The notes under the pieces are model-generated. The model saw only the letters and a list, made by a program, of their open reading frames with translations, was not told the origin of the DNA and ran no database searches. A stretch of 9,929 nucleotides of DNA. Source: Flavobacteriales bacterium UBA2040 (GTDB lineage: Bacteria; Bacteroidota; Bacteroidia; Flavobacteriales_D; Crocinitomicaceae). The DNA lies in NCBI GenBank assembly GCA_002332715.1, contig DDBE01000002.1, forward strand, positions 495 to 10,423, written 5' to 3'. How positions within the stretch are numbered: position 1 is the first letter of the stretch; every line of letters starts with the position of its first letter. Of this stretch, positions 1 to 6,120 are shown piece by piece. A program made the translations under genes and the position numbers.

Positions 1-741
1 ACGGTTCAATTACAACCAAATACAACTACAGGGATCATTCAATACCCAGCCGACGGTATTTATTCATGGGGTGTTACTTACATGGATAATGATTCGACGA
101 CTGCGGCTTGTAATGATGCAATTTGGGACTCAGTTGTTGTAACTGGAGTCGGCACTGGACCAATGAATTGTCAAGCTAGTTTTAATTTGCAACAAGATTC
201 AACGAATCAAAACCAATACTGGTGTTGGAACAATTCAACGGGGTCAACACCAGCAAGTGCATTGACTTATTTATGGGATTTTGGAGACGGAAATACAAGC
301 ACCCAGGCTTATCCAACGCACACATATAATGGAATTGGTGTGTACACCCTGTGTTTAACGATTACAGATGGAAATTGCACTAGTGTTGCTTGTGATACCA
401 TTGTAATTACGGTGAAAGCATCTGGTACGACTTTGAATGTTTTGGCTCCAGGAGCAGGATTGTCTTTGAACGAATTTTCATTGATTCAATCGCTTAAGGT
501 TTTTCCAAATCCATTTAATGATCATTTTACCTTGGATGCAAATTTCATTAAAAACGGTGAAATCGAAATTGGGATATTTAATTTGGCTGGACAAAAAGTA
601 TATTCTTCCTTTGAAAGTGTTTCATCAGGAAGTAATAAAATTACTGTCAACCAATCTGATTTAAAGGAAGGTATGTACTTAATTCGTGTGCAAGATTTAA
701 ACTCAGGATCTTCAAAAGTGATTCGTATCTTTAAGAAATAA
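1..741 (+). CDS. Secreted PKD-domain protein with T9SS type A sorting domain (3' part)
   Basis: The reading frame is open from base 1, so this is the C-terminal 246 residues of a longer protein whose start lies outside the window; the ATG at 82 is internal. Residues about 57-138 form a PKD-type beta-sandwich with the hallmark WDFGDG at 92-97 and a following HTY and GVYTLCLTI strand. Cysteines at 58, 75, 118, 126 and 131 could form disulfides, consistent with an extracellular protein. Residues about 162-246 are a Por secretion (T9SS type A) sorting domain: VFPNPF at 167-172, a GQKVY strand near 197-201 and GMYLIRV at 224-230, ending in basic IRIFKK. Family knowledge: such domains direct export across the outer membrane by the type IX system and are then removed or anchored. 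Its role (adhesin, enzyme or other) cannot be told because the N-terminal part is missing. A terminator follows 15 bases after the stop. Confidence 0.9.
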   Translation, partial: TVQLQPNTTTGIIQYPADGIYSWGVTYMDNDSTTAACNDAIWDSVVVTGVGTGPMNCQASFNLQQDSTNQNQYWCWNNSTGSTPASALTYLWDFGDGNTSTQAYPTHTYNGIGVYTLCLTITDGNCTSVACDTIVITVKASGTTLNVLAPGAGLSLNEFSLIQSLKVFPNPFNDHFTLDANFIKNGEIEIGIFNLAGQKVYSSFESVSSGSNKITVNQSDLKEGMYLIRVQDLNSGSSKVIRIFKK

Positions 742-749
742 GGAAATAG

Positions 750-923
750 TTATTCGAAAAAAGCCTTCAGGTATTTATTTGGAGGCTTTTTTATGTTCTT
801 CTTCGTCAGGTGAATTTTCTCTTTTTTCTTTCCTTGAATCTCCAGTTTCCAAGTAAATCAAGCGAATCCTGCTACTATGTGCAGAATCACTAAGACCATT
901 ACCCAAATTTTCCAGTTTCCCAT
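750..923 (-). pseudogene. Possible TGA-interrupted small membrane protein gene
   Basis: On the minus strand an ATG at 923-921 starts a 21-residue peptide beginning MGNWKIWVMVLVILHIVAGF, ending at a TGA at 860-858. The same frame then reads on as FTWKLEIQGKKKEKIH and stays open to a TAA at 752-750. One hydrophobic helix followed by an aromatic-rich WKL and a lysine-rich tail looks like a short single-span membrane protein with a nonsense codon in the middle, perhaps TGG to TGA. No promoter match was found upstream, and the end runs through the terminator hairpin, which is unlikely for a working gene. It may also be chance. Confidence is low and based only on amino-acid pattern. Confidence 0.25.
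757..792 (+). terminator. Intrinsic terminator after the T9SS protein gene
   Basis: AAAAAAGCCT (757-766) pairs perfectly with AGGCTTTTTT (783-792), leaving a 16-base loop. The T-run is part of the 3' arm and the matching A-run part of the 5' arm, so the hairpin could stop transcription from either direction. It begins 15 bases after the stop codon at 739-741. Confidence 0.85.
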
Positions 924-1032
924 TTTATAAAGGATTTTAAATAGAAAATTTTGATGTGGAATACGCTATCGTTCCATTTATAATCCAAGACTCTTCCAGT
1001 CCTGCGTCCTTCAATCCTAAAGTCTAATAAAC

Positions 1033-1064
1033 AAAAAAAGTCCCGAGTAATTAGGCTCGGGACT
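1033..1064 (-). terminator. Intrinsic terminator of ndk
   Basis: On the minus strand AGTCCCGAG (1064-1056), an 8-base loop and CTCGGGACT (1047-1039) form a perfect 9-bp, GC-rich stem followed by a T-run (1038-1033). It lies 40 bases past the ndk stop codon, as expected for a single-gene transcript. Confidence 0.92.
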
Positions 1065-1103
1065 CTGTGAAGTATGTAAATTAATTGAATAATCTATCCT
1101 AAC

Positions 1104-1523
1104 TTAAAAGATTTCGTTAGCATTGAAATGAAATTTCCCTTCAATTTCAGCATTCTCATCTGAATCAGATCCATGCACTGCATTCCTTCCTTTGTTTTCA
1201 GCGTATGCTCTACGAATCGTTCCTTCAGCCGCTTCAGCAGGATCAGTAGCTCCAATCAATGTTCTGAAATCAGCAACAGCGTTATCTTTTTCTAAAATGG
1301 CAGCAACAATAGGTCCGCTCGTCATGTATTCAACCAACTCACCATAGAAAGGACGCTCAGCGTGAACTTCGTAAAAAGATTTCGCTTGCTCTTCAGTTAA
1401 ACGTGTGTATTTCATTGCCTTGATAGAGAATCCAGCTCCTATGATCATGTCGATGATTTTCCCCATGTGACCGTTCTCAATCGAGTCAGGCTTAAGCATT
1501 GTAAATGTTCTATTTGTTGCCAT
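1104..1523 (-). CDS. ndk: Nucleoside diphosphate kinase
   Basis: Transfers the gamma-phosphate from ATP to NDPs through a phosphohistidine, keeping the cytosolic NTP/dNTP pools balanced. The 139-residue length is normal for bacterial Ndk. The N-terminal strand RTFTMLKPD carries the conserved Lys11. The active-site motif NAVHGSD lies at 114-120 with catalytic His117, and Arg104/Arg105 in GTIRRAYA are the conserved nucleotide-phosphate contacts. The fold appears complete, ending FHFNANEIF. The gene stands alone, divergent from the metal-transporter operon, with its own -7 element at 1562-1555 (about 31 bases before the ATG) and its own terminator. Nothing unusual is seen. Confidence 0.98.
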   Translation of the reverse strand: MATNRTFTMLKPDSIENGHMGKIIDMIIGAGFSIKAMKYTRLTEEQAKSFYEVHAERPFYGELVEYMTSGPIVAAILEKDNAVADFRTLIGATDPAEAAEGTIRRAYAENKGRNAVHGSDSDENAEIEGKFHFNANEIF

Positions 1524-1554
1524 TATAATTTCTTTTTTGTGTTCAATTTGAGTG

Positions 1555-1562
1555 CAAAATTA
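1555..1562 (-). promoter_or_regulatory. Putative ndk promoter -7 element
   Basis: Minus-strand TAATTTTG is an exact match to the Bacteroidota -7 consensus TAnnTTTG and ends 31 bases before the ndk ATG, predicting a short leader. No clear TTG -33 element was found at the expected distance, so the call rests on the -7 box and position. Confidence 0.6.
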
Positions 1563-1634
1563 CAGTTTTTTTCTTCTTAGACTGTTAATTTATTTGAAAA
1601 TGAAGGAAAAATCGATAAGATGATTCTAAATCAA

Positions 1635-1666
1635 TTGTTAGATTAGTCTAATAATTGCTACTTTTG
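1635..1666 (+). promoter_or_regulatory. Putative promoter of the metal-transporter operon
   Basis: TTG at 1635-1637 and TACTTTTG at 1659-1666, separated by 21 bases, fit the Bacteroidota pattern of a -33 TTG and a -7 TAnnTTTG. The -7 box ends 7 bases before the ATG at 1674, so transcription should start at or just before the start codon. Confidence 0.6.
1638..1656 (+). promoter_or_regulatory. Putative DtxR/MntR-type operator
   Basis: The sequence TTAGATTAGTCTAATAATT contains the perfect 11-base palindrome ATTAG-T-CTAAT (1642-1652). By eye it matches 12 of 19 positions of the known DtxR/IdeR box TTAGGTTAGSCTAACCTAA, including 8 of 9 in the left half. It fills the spacer between the putative -33 and -7 elements, where a bound repressor would block RNA polymerase. 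Binding by the DtxR-like domain encoded in this operon is inferred. Confidence 0.5.
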
Positions 1667-1673
1667 CTACCAT

Positions 1674-2624
1674 ATGAACCGCTTTATCATCAAAACGATT
1701 CCTGTAGGACCAAACAAGTATCTAAAACTCGTATTCATCATGGGATTCTTGTTAGTAATCGGAGCGTGCAAATACCAACCCGAAAAATGGCAGGAGGGAA
1801 GACTTGTAGTTACAACAACGGGAATGTTGGGAGATGCTATTCGTAACATTTTACCCAATAAATACAATGTCTATCATTTGATGAATGCCGGCGTTGACCC
1901 GCATAGCTACGAAGCCAAACCAAGCGACATAGAACAACTTGCCCTGGCCGAAACAATCGTTTTTAATGGTCTGCACCTTGAAGGCAAGATGGTGGAACTG
2001 TTCGAAAAATTGAAAAAGGAAAAAATGGTATATGCTTTTTCGGATGGATTGGACGATAAACTTATTATCGAAGCAGGACCAGGTTCGAATGATCCGCACA
2101 TTTGGTTGGATCCCTTTCTGTGGGCCGAAGGAGTAGCTGCGTTAGGGAAACAATTGGCCAAGAATTATCCCGAGGATGCGGCTGAAATCATTAAGAATGC
2201 GCAAGAATATGCTCAGACCATACGGACTACTGGAGAATGGATGAGAAAAGAAATTAATGGAATTCCAAGAGATAAAAGAGTGCTCATCACTTCGCATGAT
2301 GCATTTTCTTATTTCGGACGTCAGTTTGAAATGGAGGTCGATGCCCTTCAAGGTATTTCAACGGTTTCGGAACCAGGAATTCGAACGGTAAGTTCTCTGA
2401 CGAAGAAAATTATAAGCAGAAAAATAGTTGCCGTTTTTATTGAAAGTAGCGTTTCTAGTAAATCCATTCAAGCATTAATGGAGGCCTGCTCTCGAAAGAA
2501 TTACACTTTGCGAGAAGGTGGAACGCTGTATTCCGATGCCATGGGAGATAAGGCTTCGAATGCCGAAACCTATATTAAAATGCTGGAAAGAAACACGGAA
2601 ATACTGGTCAAAGGATTAAAATAA
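1674..2624 (+). CDS. troA: Metal ABC transporter substrate-binding lipoprotein (TroA/ZnuA family)
   Basis: Captures a divalent metal (Mn, Zn or Fe) in the periplasm and delivers it to the two permeases encoded downstream. The 316-residue protein begins with a basic n-region and hydrophobic stretch ending in the lipobox VIGAC, so Cys32 should be lipidated after signal peptidase II cleavage. This requires the start at 1674; the ATG at 1740 would leave too short a signal. Cluster A-1/TroA features follow: DPHSYE with His77, NDPHIWLDP with His142, LITSHDAFSYFG with His208 and LYSDAMGD with Asp288. These match the His/His/His/Asp set of Treponema TroA rather than the His/His/Glu/Asp set of Mn-specific PsaA/MntC. 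Seven bases separate it from the ATPase gene. Metal preference cannot be fixed from sequence; TroA-type proteins bind both Zn and Mn. Confidence 0.93.
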   Translation: MNRFIIKTIPVGPNKYLKLVFIMGFLLVIGACKYQPEKWQEGRLVVTTTGMLGDAIRNILPNKYNVYHLMNAGVDPHSYEAKPSDIEQLALAETIVFNGLHLEGKMVELFEKLKKEKMVYAFSDGLDDKLIIEAGPGSNDPHIWLDPFLWAEGVAALGKQLAKNYPEDAAEIIKNAQEYAQTIRTTGEWMRKEINGIPRDKRVLITSHDAFSYFGRQFEMEVDALQGISTVSEPGIRTVSSLTKKIISRKIVAVFIESSVSSKSIQALMEACSRKNYTLREGGTLYSDAMGDKASNAETYIKMLERNTEILVKGLK

Positions 2625-2631
2625 CGAGACA

Positions 2632-3417
2632 ATGAATAGCATAGAAGTACATAATTTGACAGTCGCTTACAATCAATTGCCCGTTCTGTGGGATGTTGAT
2701 TTTGAGCTGCCAAAAGGTCAAATCATCGGTATAGTGGGACCAAATGGTTCTGGAAAGTCGACTTTGCTAAAAGCGATTATGGGACTTTTCCCTTTGTCTT
2801 CAGGTTATGTGAAGGTTTTGGACAGTTCATTGGAACAAATGCGCTCTTCAATTGCATACGTGCCGCAAAGAGAAACGGTGGATTGGAATTTCCCAGCTTC
2901 GGTGAAAGATGTTGTGGAAATGGGGCGATATCAGCCCGGAAAATTGTTTCGTAAACTGTCAAATGTGGACAAACAATTGGCTGTTGAGGCGATTGAAAAA
3001 GTGAAACTGACACCATTCATGGATAGACAAATTGGTCAATTGTCTGGTGGACAACAACAACGAGTTTTCATTGCCAGAGCATTGGCGCAAGGAGCGGAGG
3101 TCTATTTAATGGACGAACCTTTCATTGGAGTCGATGTGGCCACCGAAAAGGCGATTATGGATTTGCTACAAGCCATGCGCGACGAAGGAAAAACAATAAT
3201 CTTGGTTCATCATGATTTACAATCCGTCACCGCAAATTTTGATTATTTAGTGATGTTGAATACGCGTTTGGTCACACACGGGCCAATACAAGAAGTTTTA
3301 ACCGCTGAAAATCTACAATCTACTTACGGAGGACAATTGAATCTGTTCTCGCAATTGCAACAGTTGATTCAAACGAAAGATTTCCCAATTCGCGAAAAAG
3401 GTTTCGAGGACAAATAA
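2632..3417 (+). CDS. troB: Metal ABC transporter ATP-binding protein
   Basis: Cytosolic ATPase that powers the importer. All ABC motifs are intact in its 261 residues: Walker A GPNGSGKS at 36-43, Q-loop Gln79 in YVPQR, signature LSGGQ at 137-141, Walker B YLMDE ending at Asp161-Glu162, and the switch histidine His194 in LVHHDL. The segment VDWNFPASVKDVVEMGRY after the Q-loop is typical of the Mn/Zn/Fe (ABC-3 partner) ATPases and supports the substrate class. It starts 7 bases after the binding-protein stop and ends 2 bases before the first permease ATG, indicating one operon and probable translational coupling. Confidence 0.96.
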   Translation: MNSIEVHNLTVAYNQLPVLWDVDFELPKGQIIGIVGPNGSGKSTLLKAIMGLFPLSSGYVKVLDSSLEQMRSSIAYVPQRETVDWNFPASVKDVVEMGRYQPGKLFRKLSNVDKQLAVEAIEKVKLTPFMDRQIGQLSGGQQQRVFIARALAQGAEVYLMDEPFIGVDVATEKAIMDLLQAMRDEGKTIILVHHDLQSVTANFDYLVMLNTRLVTHGPIQEVLTAENLQSTYGGQLNLFSQLQQLIQTKDFPIREKGFEDK

Positions 3418-3419
3418 TT

Positions 3420-4673
3420 ATGCTCTCATCCACACTTATTTTGGTTTTGATTGGACTCGCTGTCATTAGCGCTGTCGCTGGAGTTGTCGGTTGCTATGCT
3501 TTTCTGCGAAAACGAGCATTGGTCGGTGACGCCGTAGCACATTCGGTATTGCCTGGTGTTGCCGTTGGATTTATTTTGAGCGGCACAAAAGATCCATTCT
3601 ATCTACTTTTAGGAGGACTTGTCTTCGGATATCTCGCCATTCTTAGCATAGATGTAATCCACCGAAAAACGAAACTAAGCGAAGATTCAGCCATAGGTTT
3701 GGTTACGACAATCTACTTCGCTTTTGGAAGCGTTTTTCTCTCTGTTATTTCAAATTCGGGCAACGGCGATCAAGCGGGATTGAAAGATTTTCTCTTCGGG
3801 AAAGCCGCTACGATGACCGAAATGGATGTGATAGTATTCCTCATTGCCGCAATTCTAGTAGTCATTTCGGTTGGTGTATTCTACAAGCCTTTTCTACTTT
3901 TGAGTTTCAACAAGGATTTTGCCAATACCCAAGGTTGGAAAGTCAATTTCTACGAAACTTTGCTCTCCTTAATGACTGTTTTGATCATTGCCATTGGATT
4001 GCAAGCCGTTGGAGTTGTGCTGATGTCGGCATTATTGATTGCGCCAGCTGCTTCATCTCGTTATTGGACTAATTCTTTACGAAAAATGATGGCAATTTCT
4101 GCCGTTTTTGGTGCGATGGCTGGAATCGGAGGTGGATTACTGTCCTTGCTTGGCGAAGACATGCCAACAGGTCCGTGGGTCATCATGATTTTGTTCCTTT
4201 TCACCTTGATTACTTTGCTTTTTGCTCCCGAAAAAGGATATTTCTTTATCCGAAGAAGAAACAGCAATAACCTCCGGAAAATCAACGAAGAAAACGTTAT
4301 GAAAGCCTTGCATCAGTTGAATGAAATTGGGATAAAAGAAGTAACCCTTTCAAGTTTTTTAGACAAGCGAAAAATGGATACCGATCAACTTCAAAAAACA
4401 TTTAACAATGTTTCTGATAAAGATTGGGTCACAAAAACAAATGATGTTTATGCCTTGACGGAAAGAGGAGCCATTGAAGCCAAAAGAATTGTCCGTTTGC
4501 ATCGTTTGTGGGAGCTGTATTTGACCCAACGATTGAACTTTAAAGAAGATCATATTCACGGAACCGCTGAAACCATAGAACATTTGATTACCGACGAATT
4601 GGAGGCACAATTGGTGAAAGAATTGGATTACCCAACTGAAGATCCGCACAACAAAGAAATACCATACAATTGA
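3420..4673 (+). CDS. troC: Metal ABC permease fused to a DtxR/MntR-like repressor domain (YtgCR-like)
   Basis: 417 residues. Residues about 1-270 are an ABC-3 family permease with around eight hydrophobic segments and the motif GDAVAHSVLPG at 36-46. A basic linker (RRRNSNNLRK, 278-287) suggests the following part is cytosolic. Residues about 288-417 resemble a two-domain DtxR/MntR repressor without the SH3 domain. There is a winged helix with probable recognition helix around 320-331 and wing TKTNDVYALTERG at 338-350. It continues into RLHRLWELYL, HIHGTAETIEH and TDELEAQLVKEL, ending DPHNKEIP. His361, Glu365, His380, Glu384, Glu387 and His388 align with DtxR His79, Glu83, His98, Cys102, Glu105 and His106; Glu at 384 is the MntR version. 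Known case: chlamydial YtgCR has this fusion and is cleaved to free the repressor. Gene order here is the same as ytgABCRD. No frameshift or stop lies between the parts. Confidence 0.93.
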   Translation: MLSSTLILVLIGLAVISAVAGVVGCYAFLRKRALVGDAVAHSVLPGVAVGFILSGTKDPFYLLLGGLVFGYLAILSIDVIHRKTKLSEDSAIGLVTTIYFAFGSVFLSVISNSGNGDQAGLKDFLFGKAATMTEMDVIVFLIAAILVVISVGVFYKPFLLLSFNKDFANTQGWKVNFYETLLSLMTVLIIAIGLQAVGVVLMSALLIAPAASSRYWTNSLRKMMAISAVFGAMAGIGGGLLSLLGEDMPTGPWVIMILFLFTLITLLFAPEKGYFFIRRRNSNNLRKINEENVMKALHQLNEIGIKEVTLSSFLDKRKMDTDQLQKTFNNVSDKDWVTKTNDVYALTERGAIEAKRIVRLHRLWELYLTQRLNFKEDHIHGTAETIEHLITDELEAQLVKELDYPTEDPHNKEIPYN

Positions 4674-5539
4674 TGTTGAACTTAAACGATATTCTAAATA
4701 TTTCAACTGCCTTGCTCATCGCATGGTCGTGTTCGCTGTTGGGCGTGTTTTTGGTGCTTCGGAAAATGGTGATGGTGGGCGACGCTATTTCGCATAGCGT
4801 TTTGCCTGGAGTGGTGATGGCTTTTTTGGTCGGTTCGTATTCATCGAGCAGCTTTATTTTGATTGGTGCCGCCGTTTTTGGAGTTTTGACCACGATTATC
4901 ATCGATTTTCTTTATAGAAAACTGAAACTGCAAGAAGACGCCTCCATTGGACTCACCTTTACCTGGCTTTTTGCGCTAGGGGTCATTCTCATCACCGTTT
5001 TCGCCGATGGGAATTCGCACATAGACAAAGACTGTGTATTGTTTGGTGAATTGGGCTTAACCTTTTTGGACAAAATAATAATAGGAGGAAGGCTCTGGGG
5101 AACAAAAAGTATGATGTTGCTTTTACCACTCTTATTGATTGTCGTAGTTTTCGTCTTCAAAGGTTTCAAAGGATTTCAAATCCATGCGTTTCAGGCAGAA
5201 TATGCCCAAACCAAAGGAATCTCTACTGGTTTTTGGCATTATGCCTTGATGACCTTGGTAAGTTTAGTTACGGTTCTCAGCTTCGAAAGTGTCGGCGCCA
5301 TTCTTGTTGTTGGCTTTTTGGTCGTTCCGCCAGCAACGGCATATTTGCTCACTAAGAACCTAAGGAACATGCTTCTTTTGTCACTCGTTATATCAACTTT
5401 TGATGTCCTAGTCGGTTATTTCACTGCGCTTCATTTCGACTTGGCGATTAGTCCAACTATAATTACGGTTTCTGGTCTTGTTATATTCTTAACAATTGTG
5501 GTGCAAATCACAAATTCAAGATTCAAAACAGTTGTTTAA
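4673..5539 (+). CDS. troD: Metal ABC transporter permease 2 (TroD/YtgD family)
   Basis: Second transmembrane subunit, 288 residues, expected to pair with the permease half of the preceding protein. It has about eight hydrophobic segments and the ABC-3 motif GDAISHSVLPG near residues 35-45. The sequence also shows EDASIGL after the third segment, and LTKNLRNM late in the chain, where the cytoplasmic coupling helix is expected. Unlike the first permease it has no C-terminal regulatory domain, ending shortly after the last membrane segment (ITNSRFKTVV). The preceding stop and this start overlap as TGATG (TGA 4671-4673, ATG 4673-4675), pointing to coupled translation; a TTG one codon upstream is a less likely start. 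No clear terminator follows directly; the first strong one is the hairpin at 5678-5710. Confidence 0.95.
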   Translation: MLNLNDILNISTALLIAWSCSLLGVFLVLRKMVMVGDAISHSVLPGVVMAFLVGSYSSSSFILIGAAVFGVLTTIIIDFLYRKLKLQEDASIGLTFTWLFALGVILITVFADGNSHIDKDCVLFGELGLTFLDKIIIGGRLWGTKSMMLLLPLLLIVVVFVFKGFKGFQIHAFQAEYAQTKGISTGFWHYALMTLVSLVTVLSFESVGAILVVGFLVVPPATAYLLTKNLRNMLLLSLVISTFDVLVGYFTALHFDLAISPTIITVSGLVIFLTIVVQITNSRFKTVV

Positions 5540-5626
5540 GTCTCAGTAATTCAGATAATTAAAAACGTTATCATTTATTCACTTAAATTTAACACTTCCT
5601 TAACTTTTACATCTAAGTGTGCATAG

Positions 5627-5634
5627 TATATTTG
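5627..5634 (+). promoter_or_regulatory. Putative -7 element of a small intergenic transcript
   Basis: TATATTTG exactly matches TAnnTTTG inside a 327-base gap without a gene. It predicts transcription starting near 5639. No convincing TTG -33 was found upstream. It stands 44 bases before a strong intrinsic terminator, so any transcript would be about 70 bases long. Confidence 0.45.
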
Positions 5635-5638
5635 TGCC

Positions 5639-5710
5639 TCAATTTCATAGTTGTAGTTAGGTTTTATAGTTTTAGCTAAAGAGGGATCACGCCAGCGGTT
5701 CCTCTTTTTT
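5639..5710 (+). ncRNA. Candidate small RNA between the metal operon and a pseudogene
   Basis: The stretch is framed by a perfect -7 box at 5627-5634 and a strong terminator ending at 5710. It has no ORF with a start codon and contains the self-complementary TTTAGCTAAA (5671-5680), which overlaps the base of the terminator stem and could form an alternative fold. The RNA family is not recognised. Alternatives are the end of the metal operon's 3' untranslated region (the hairpin is about 140 bases past the last stop codon) or a leader attenuator of the broken gene downstream. The boundaries are inferred. Confidence 0.35.
5678..5710 (+). terminator. Intrinsic terminator with 11-bp stem
   Basis: AAAGAGGGATC (5678-5688) pairs with GGTTCCTCTTT (5697-5707), an 11-bp stem with two G-U wobbles and an 8-base loop ACGCCAGC, followed by a T-run to 5710. 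It would end the candidate small RNA and also any read-through from the metal operon. Confidence 0.8.
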
Positions 5711-5821
5711 GTTTTACATAAACGGTAAAAAGATTATGATGCTATGCGCGATTTCTTTAGGTTAAAACTTCAGAAAACTAGCAAATTTTCTTTTAACATT
5801 TGTAAATAGTTTAATTTCGTA

Positions 5822-5857
5822 AGTGGTGACCAATTATTTGGTTGCCACTGCGTTTTT
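5822..5857 (+). other. Strong hairpin just upstream of the broken secreted-protein gene
   Basis: AGTGGTGACCAA (5822-5833) pairs with TTGGTTGCCACT (5838-5849): 12 consecutive pairs with two G-U wobbles and a 4-base loop, then GCG and five Ts (5853-5857). The ATG at 5867 begins 17 bases past the stem. It could be a terminator, a leader attenuator or a 5' stabilising hairpin. The sequence does not decide which. Confidence 0.55.
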
Positions 5858-5866
5858 GATTTGTAA

Positions 5867-6112
5867 ATGAAAAAAATATTTCAACTTATTTTATTATTTG
5901 TACTTTTTGTTCACCTTATGGCACAAAATACATGTTTTCAAAAGGTCTATAATTTTGGTCATACATTAGGCATTATTTCTTTCATAAAACAAGTAGACTC
6001 TCACTATATTCTTGGCGAAGGTCGATACTAATTTGGTGTTTCTTCTCAAAATTTAATTCACTTGATTACCAAAAATGGAAATAGTGCTTCGCTTGCCTTT
6101 GGTTTTGCTTGA
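5867..6112 (+). pseudogene. Broken N-terminal remnant of a secreted protein
   Basis: From the ATG at 5867 the first 54 residues begin with a clear signal peptide, MKKIFQLILLFVLFVHLMA, with likely signal peptidase I cleavage after LMA. Then NTCFQKVYNFG and SHYILGEGRY follow before a TAA at 6029-6031. The same frame stays protein-like beyond it (FGVSSQNLIHLITKNGNSAS) until a TGA at 6110-6112. This pattern resembles the start of large secreted beta-propeller-like T9SS substrates in Bacteroidota, in which a KxYxFG strand and a G-Y-I-L-G strand alternate. This is inference from pattern only. The rest of the gene is absent and the minus-strand NUDIX gene begins 8 bases later. A free 54-residue secreted peptide is possible but less likely. 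Confidence 0.55.
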
Positions 6113-6120
6113 TTCAGATT

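Noticed and set aside
842..921. Direct repeat of CCAGTTTCC at 842-850 and 912-920
   Set aside because: Only two short copies with no further structure; compatible with chance in AT-rich DNA.
1655..1867. ORFs overlapping the binding-protein gene in other frames, and similar antisense frames elsewhere
   Set aside because: They are shadows of well-supported genes, with low-complexity or unusual amino-acid composition and no recognisable domains.
4299..4301. Internal ATG (Met294) as a separate start for a free repressor
   Set aside because: No ribosome-binding or promoter signal is seen nearby, and starting here would remove the first part of helix 1. Release by proteolysis, as in YtgCR, is the better-supported idea.
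4670..4672. TTG as the start of the second permease
   Set aside because: The ATG one codon later (4673) overlaps the preceding TGA in a standard TGATG coupling and is a better start.
5671..5680. TTTAGCTAAA as a second DtxR-type operator
   Set aside because: It has an even-length centre and lacks the TTAG-S-CTAA spacing of the known box; it is better explained as part of the RNA fold near the terminator.
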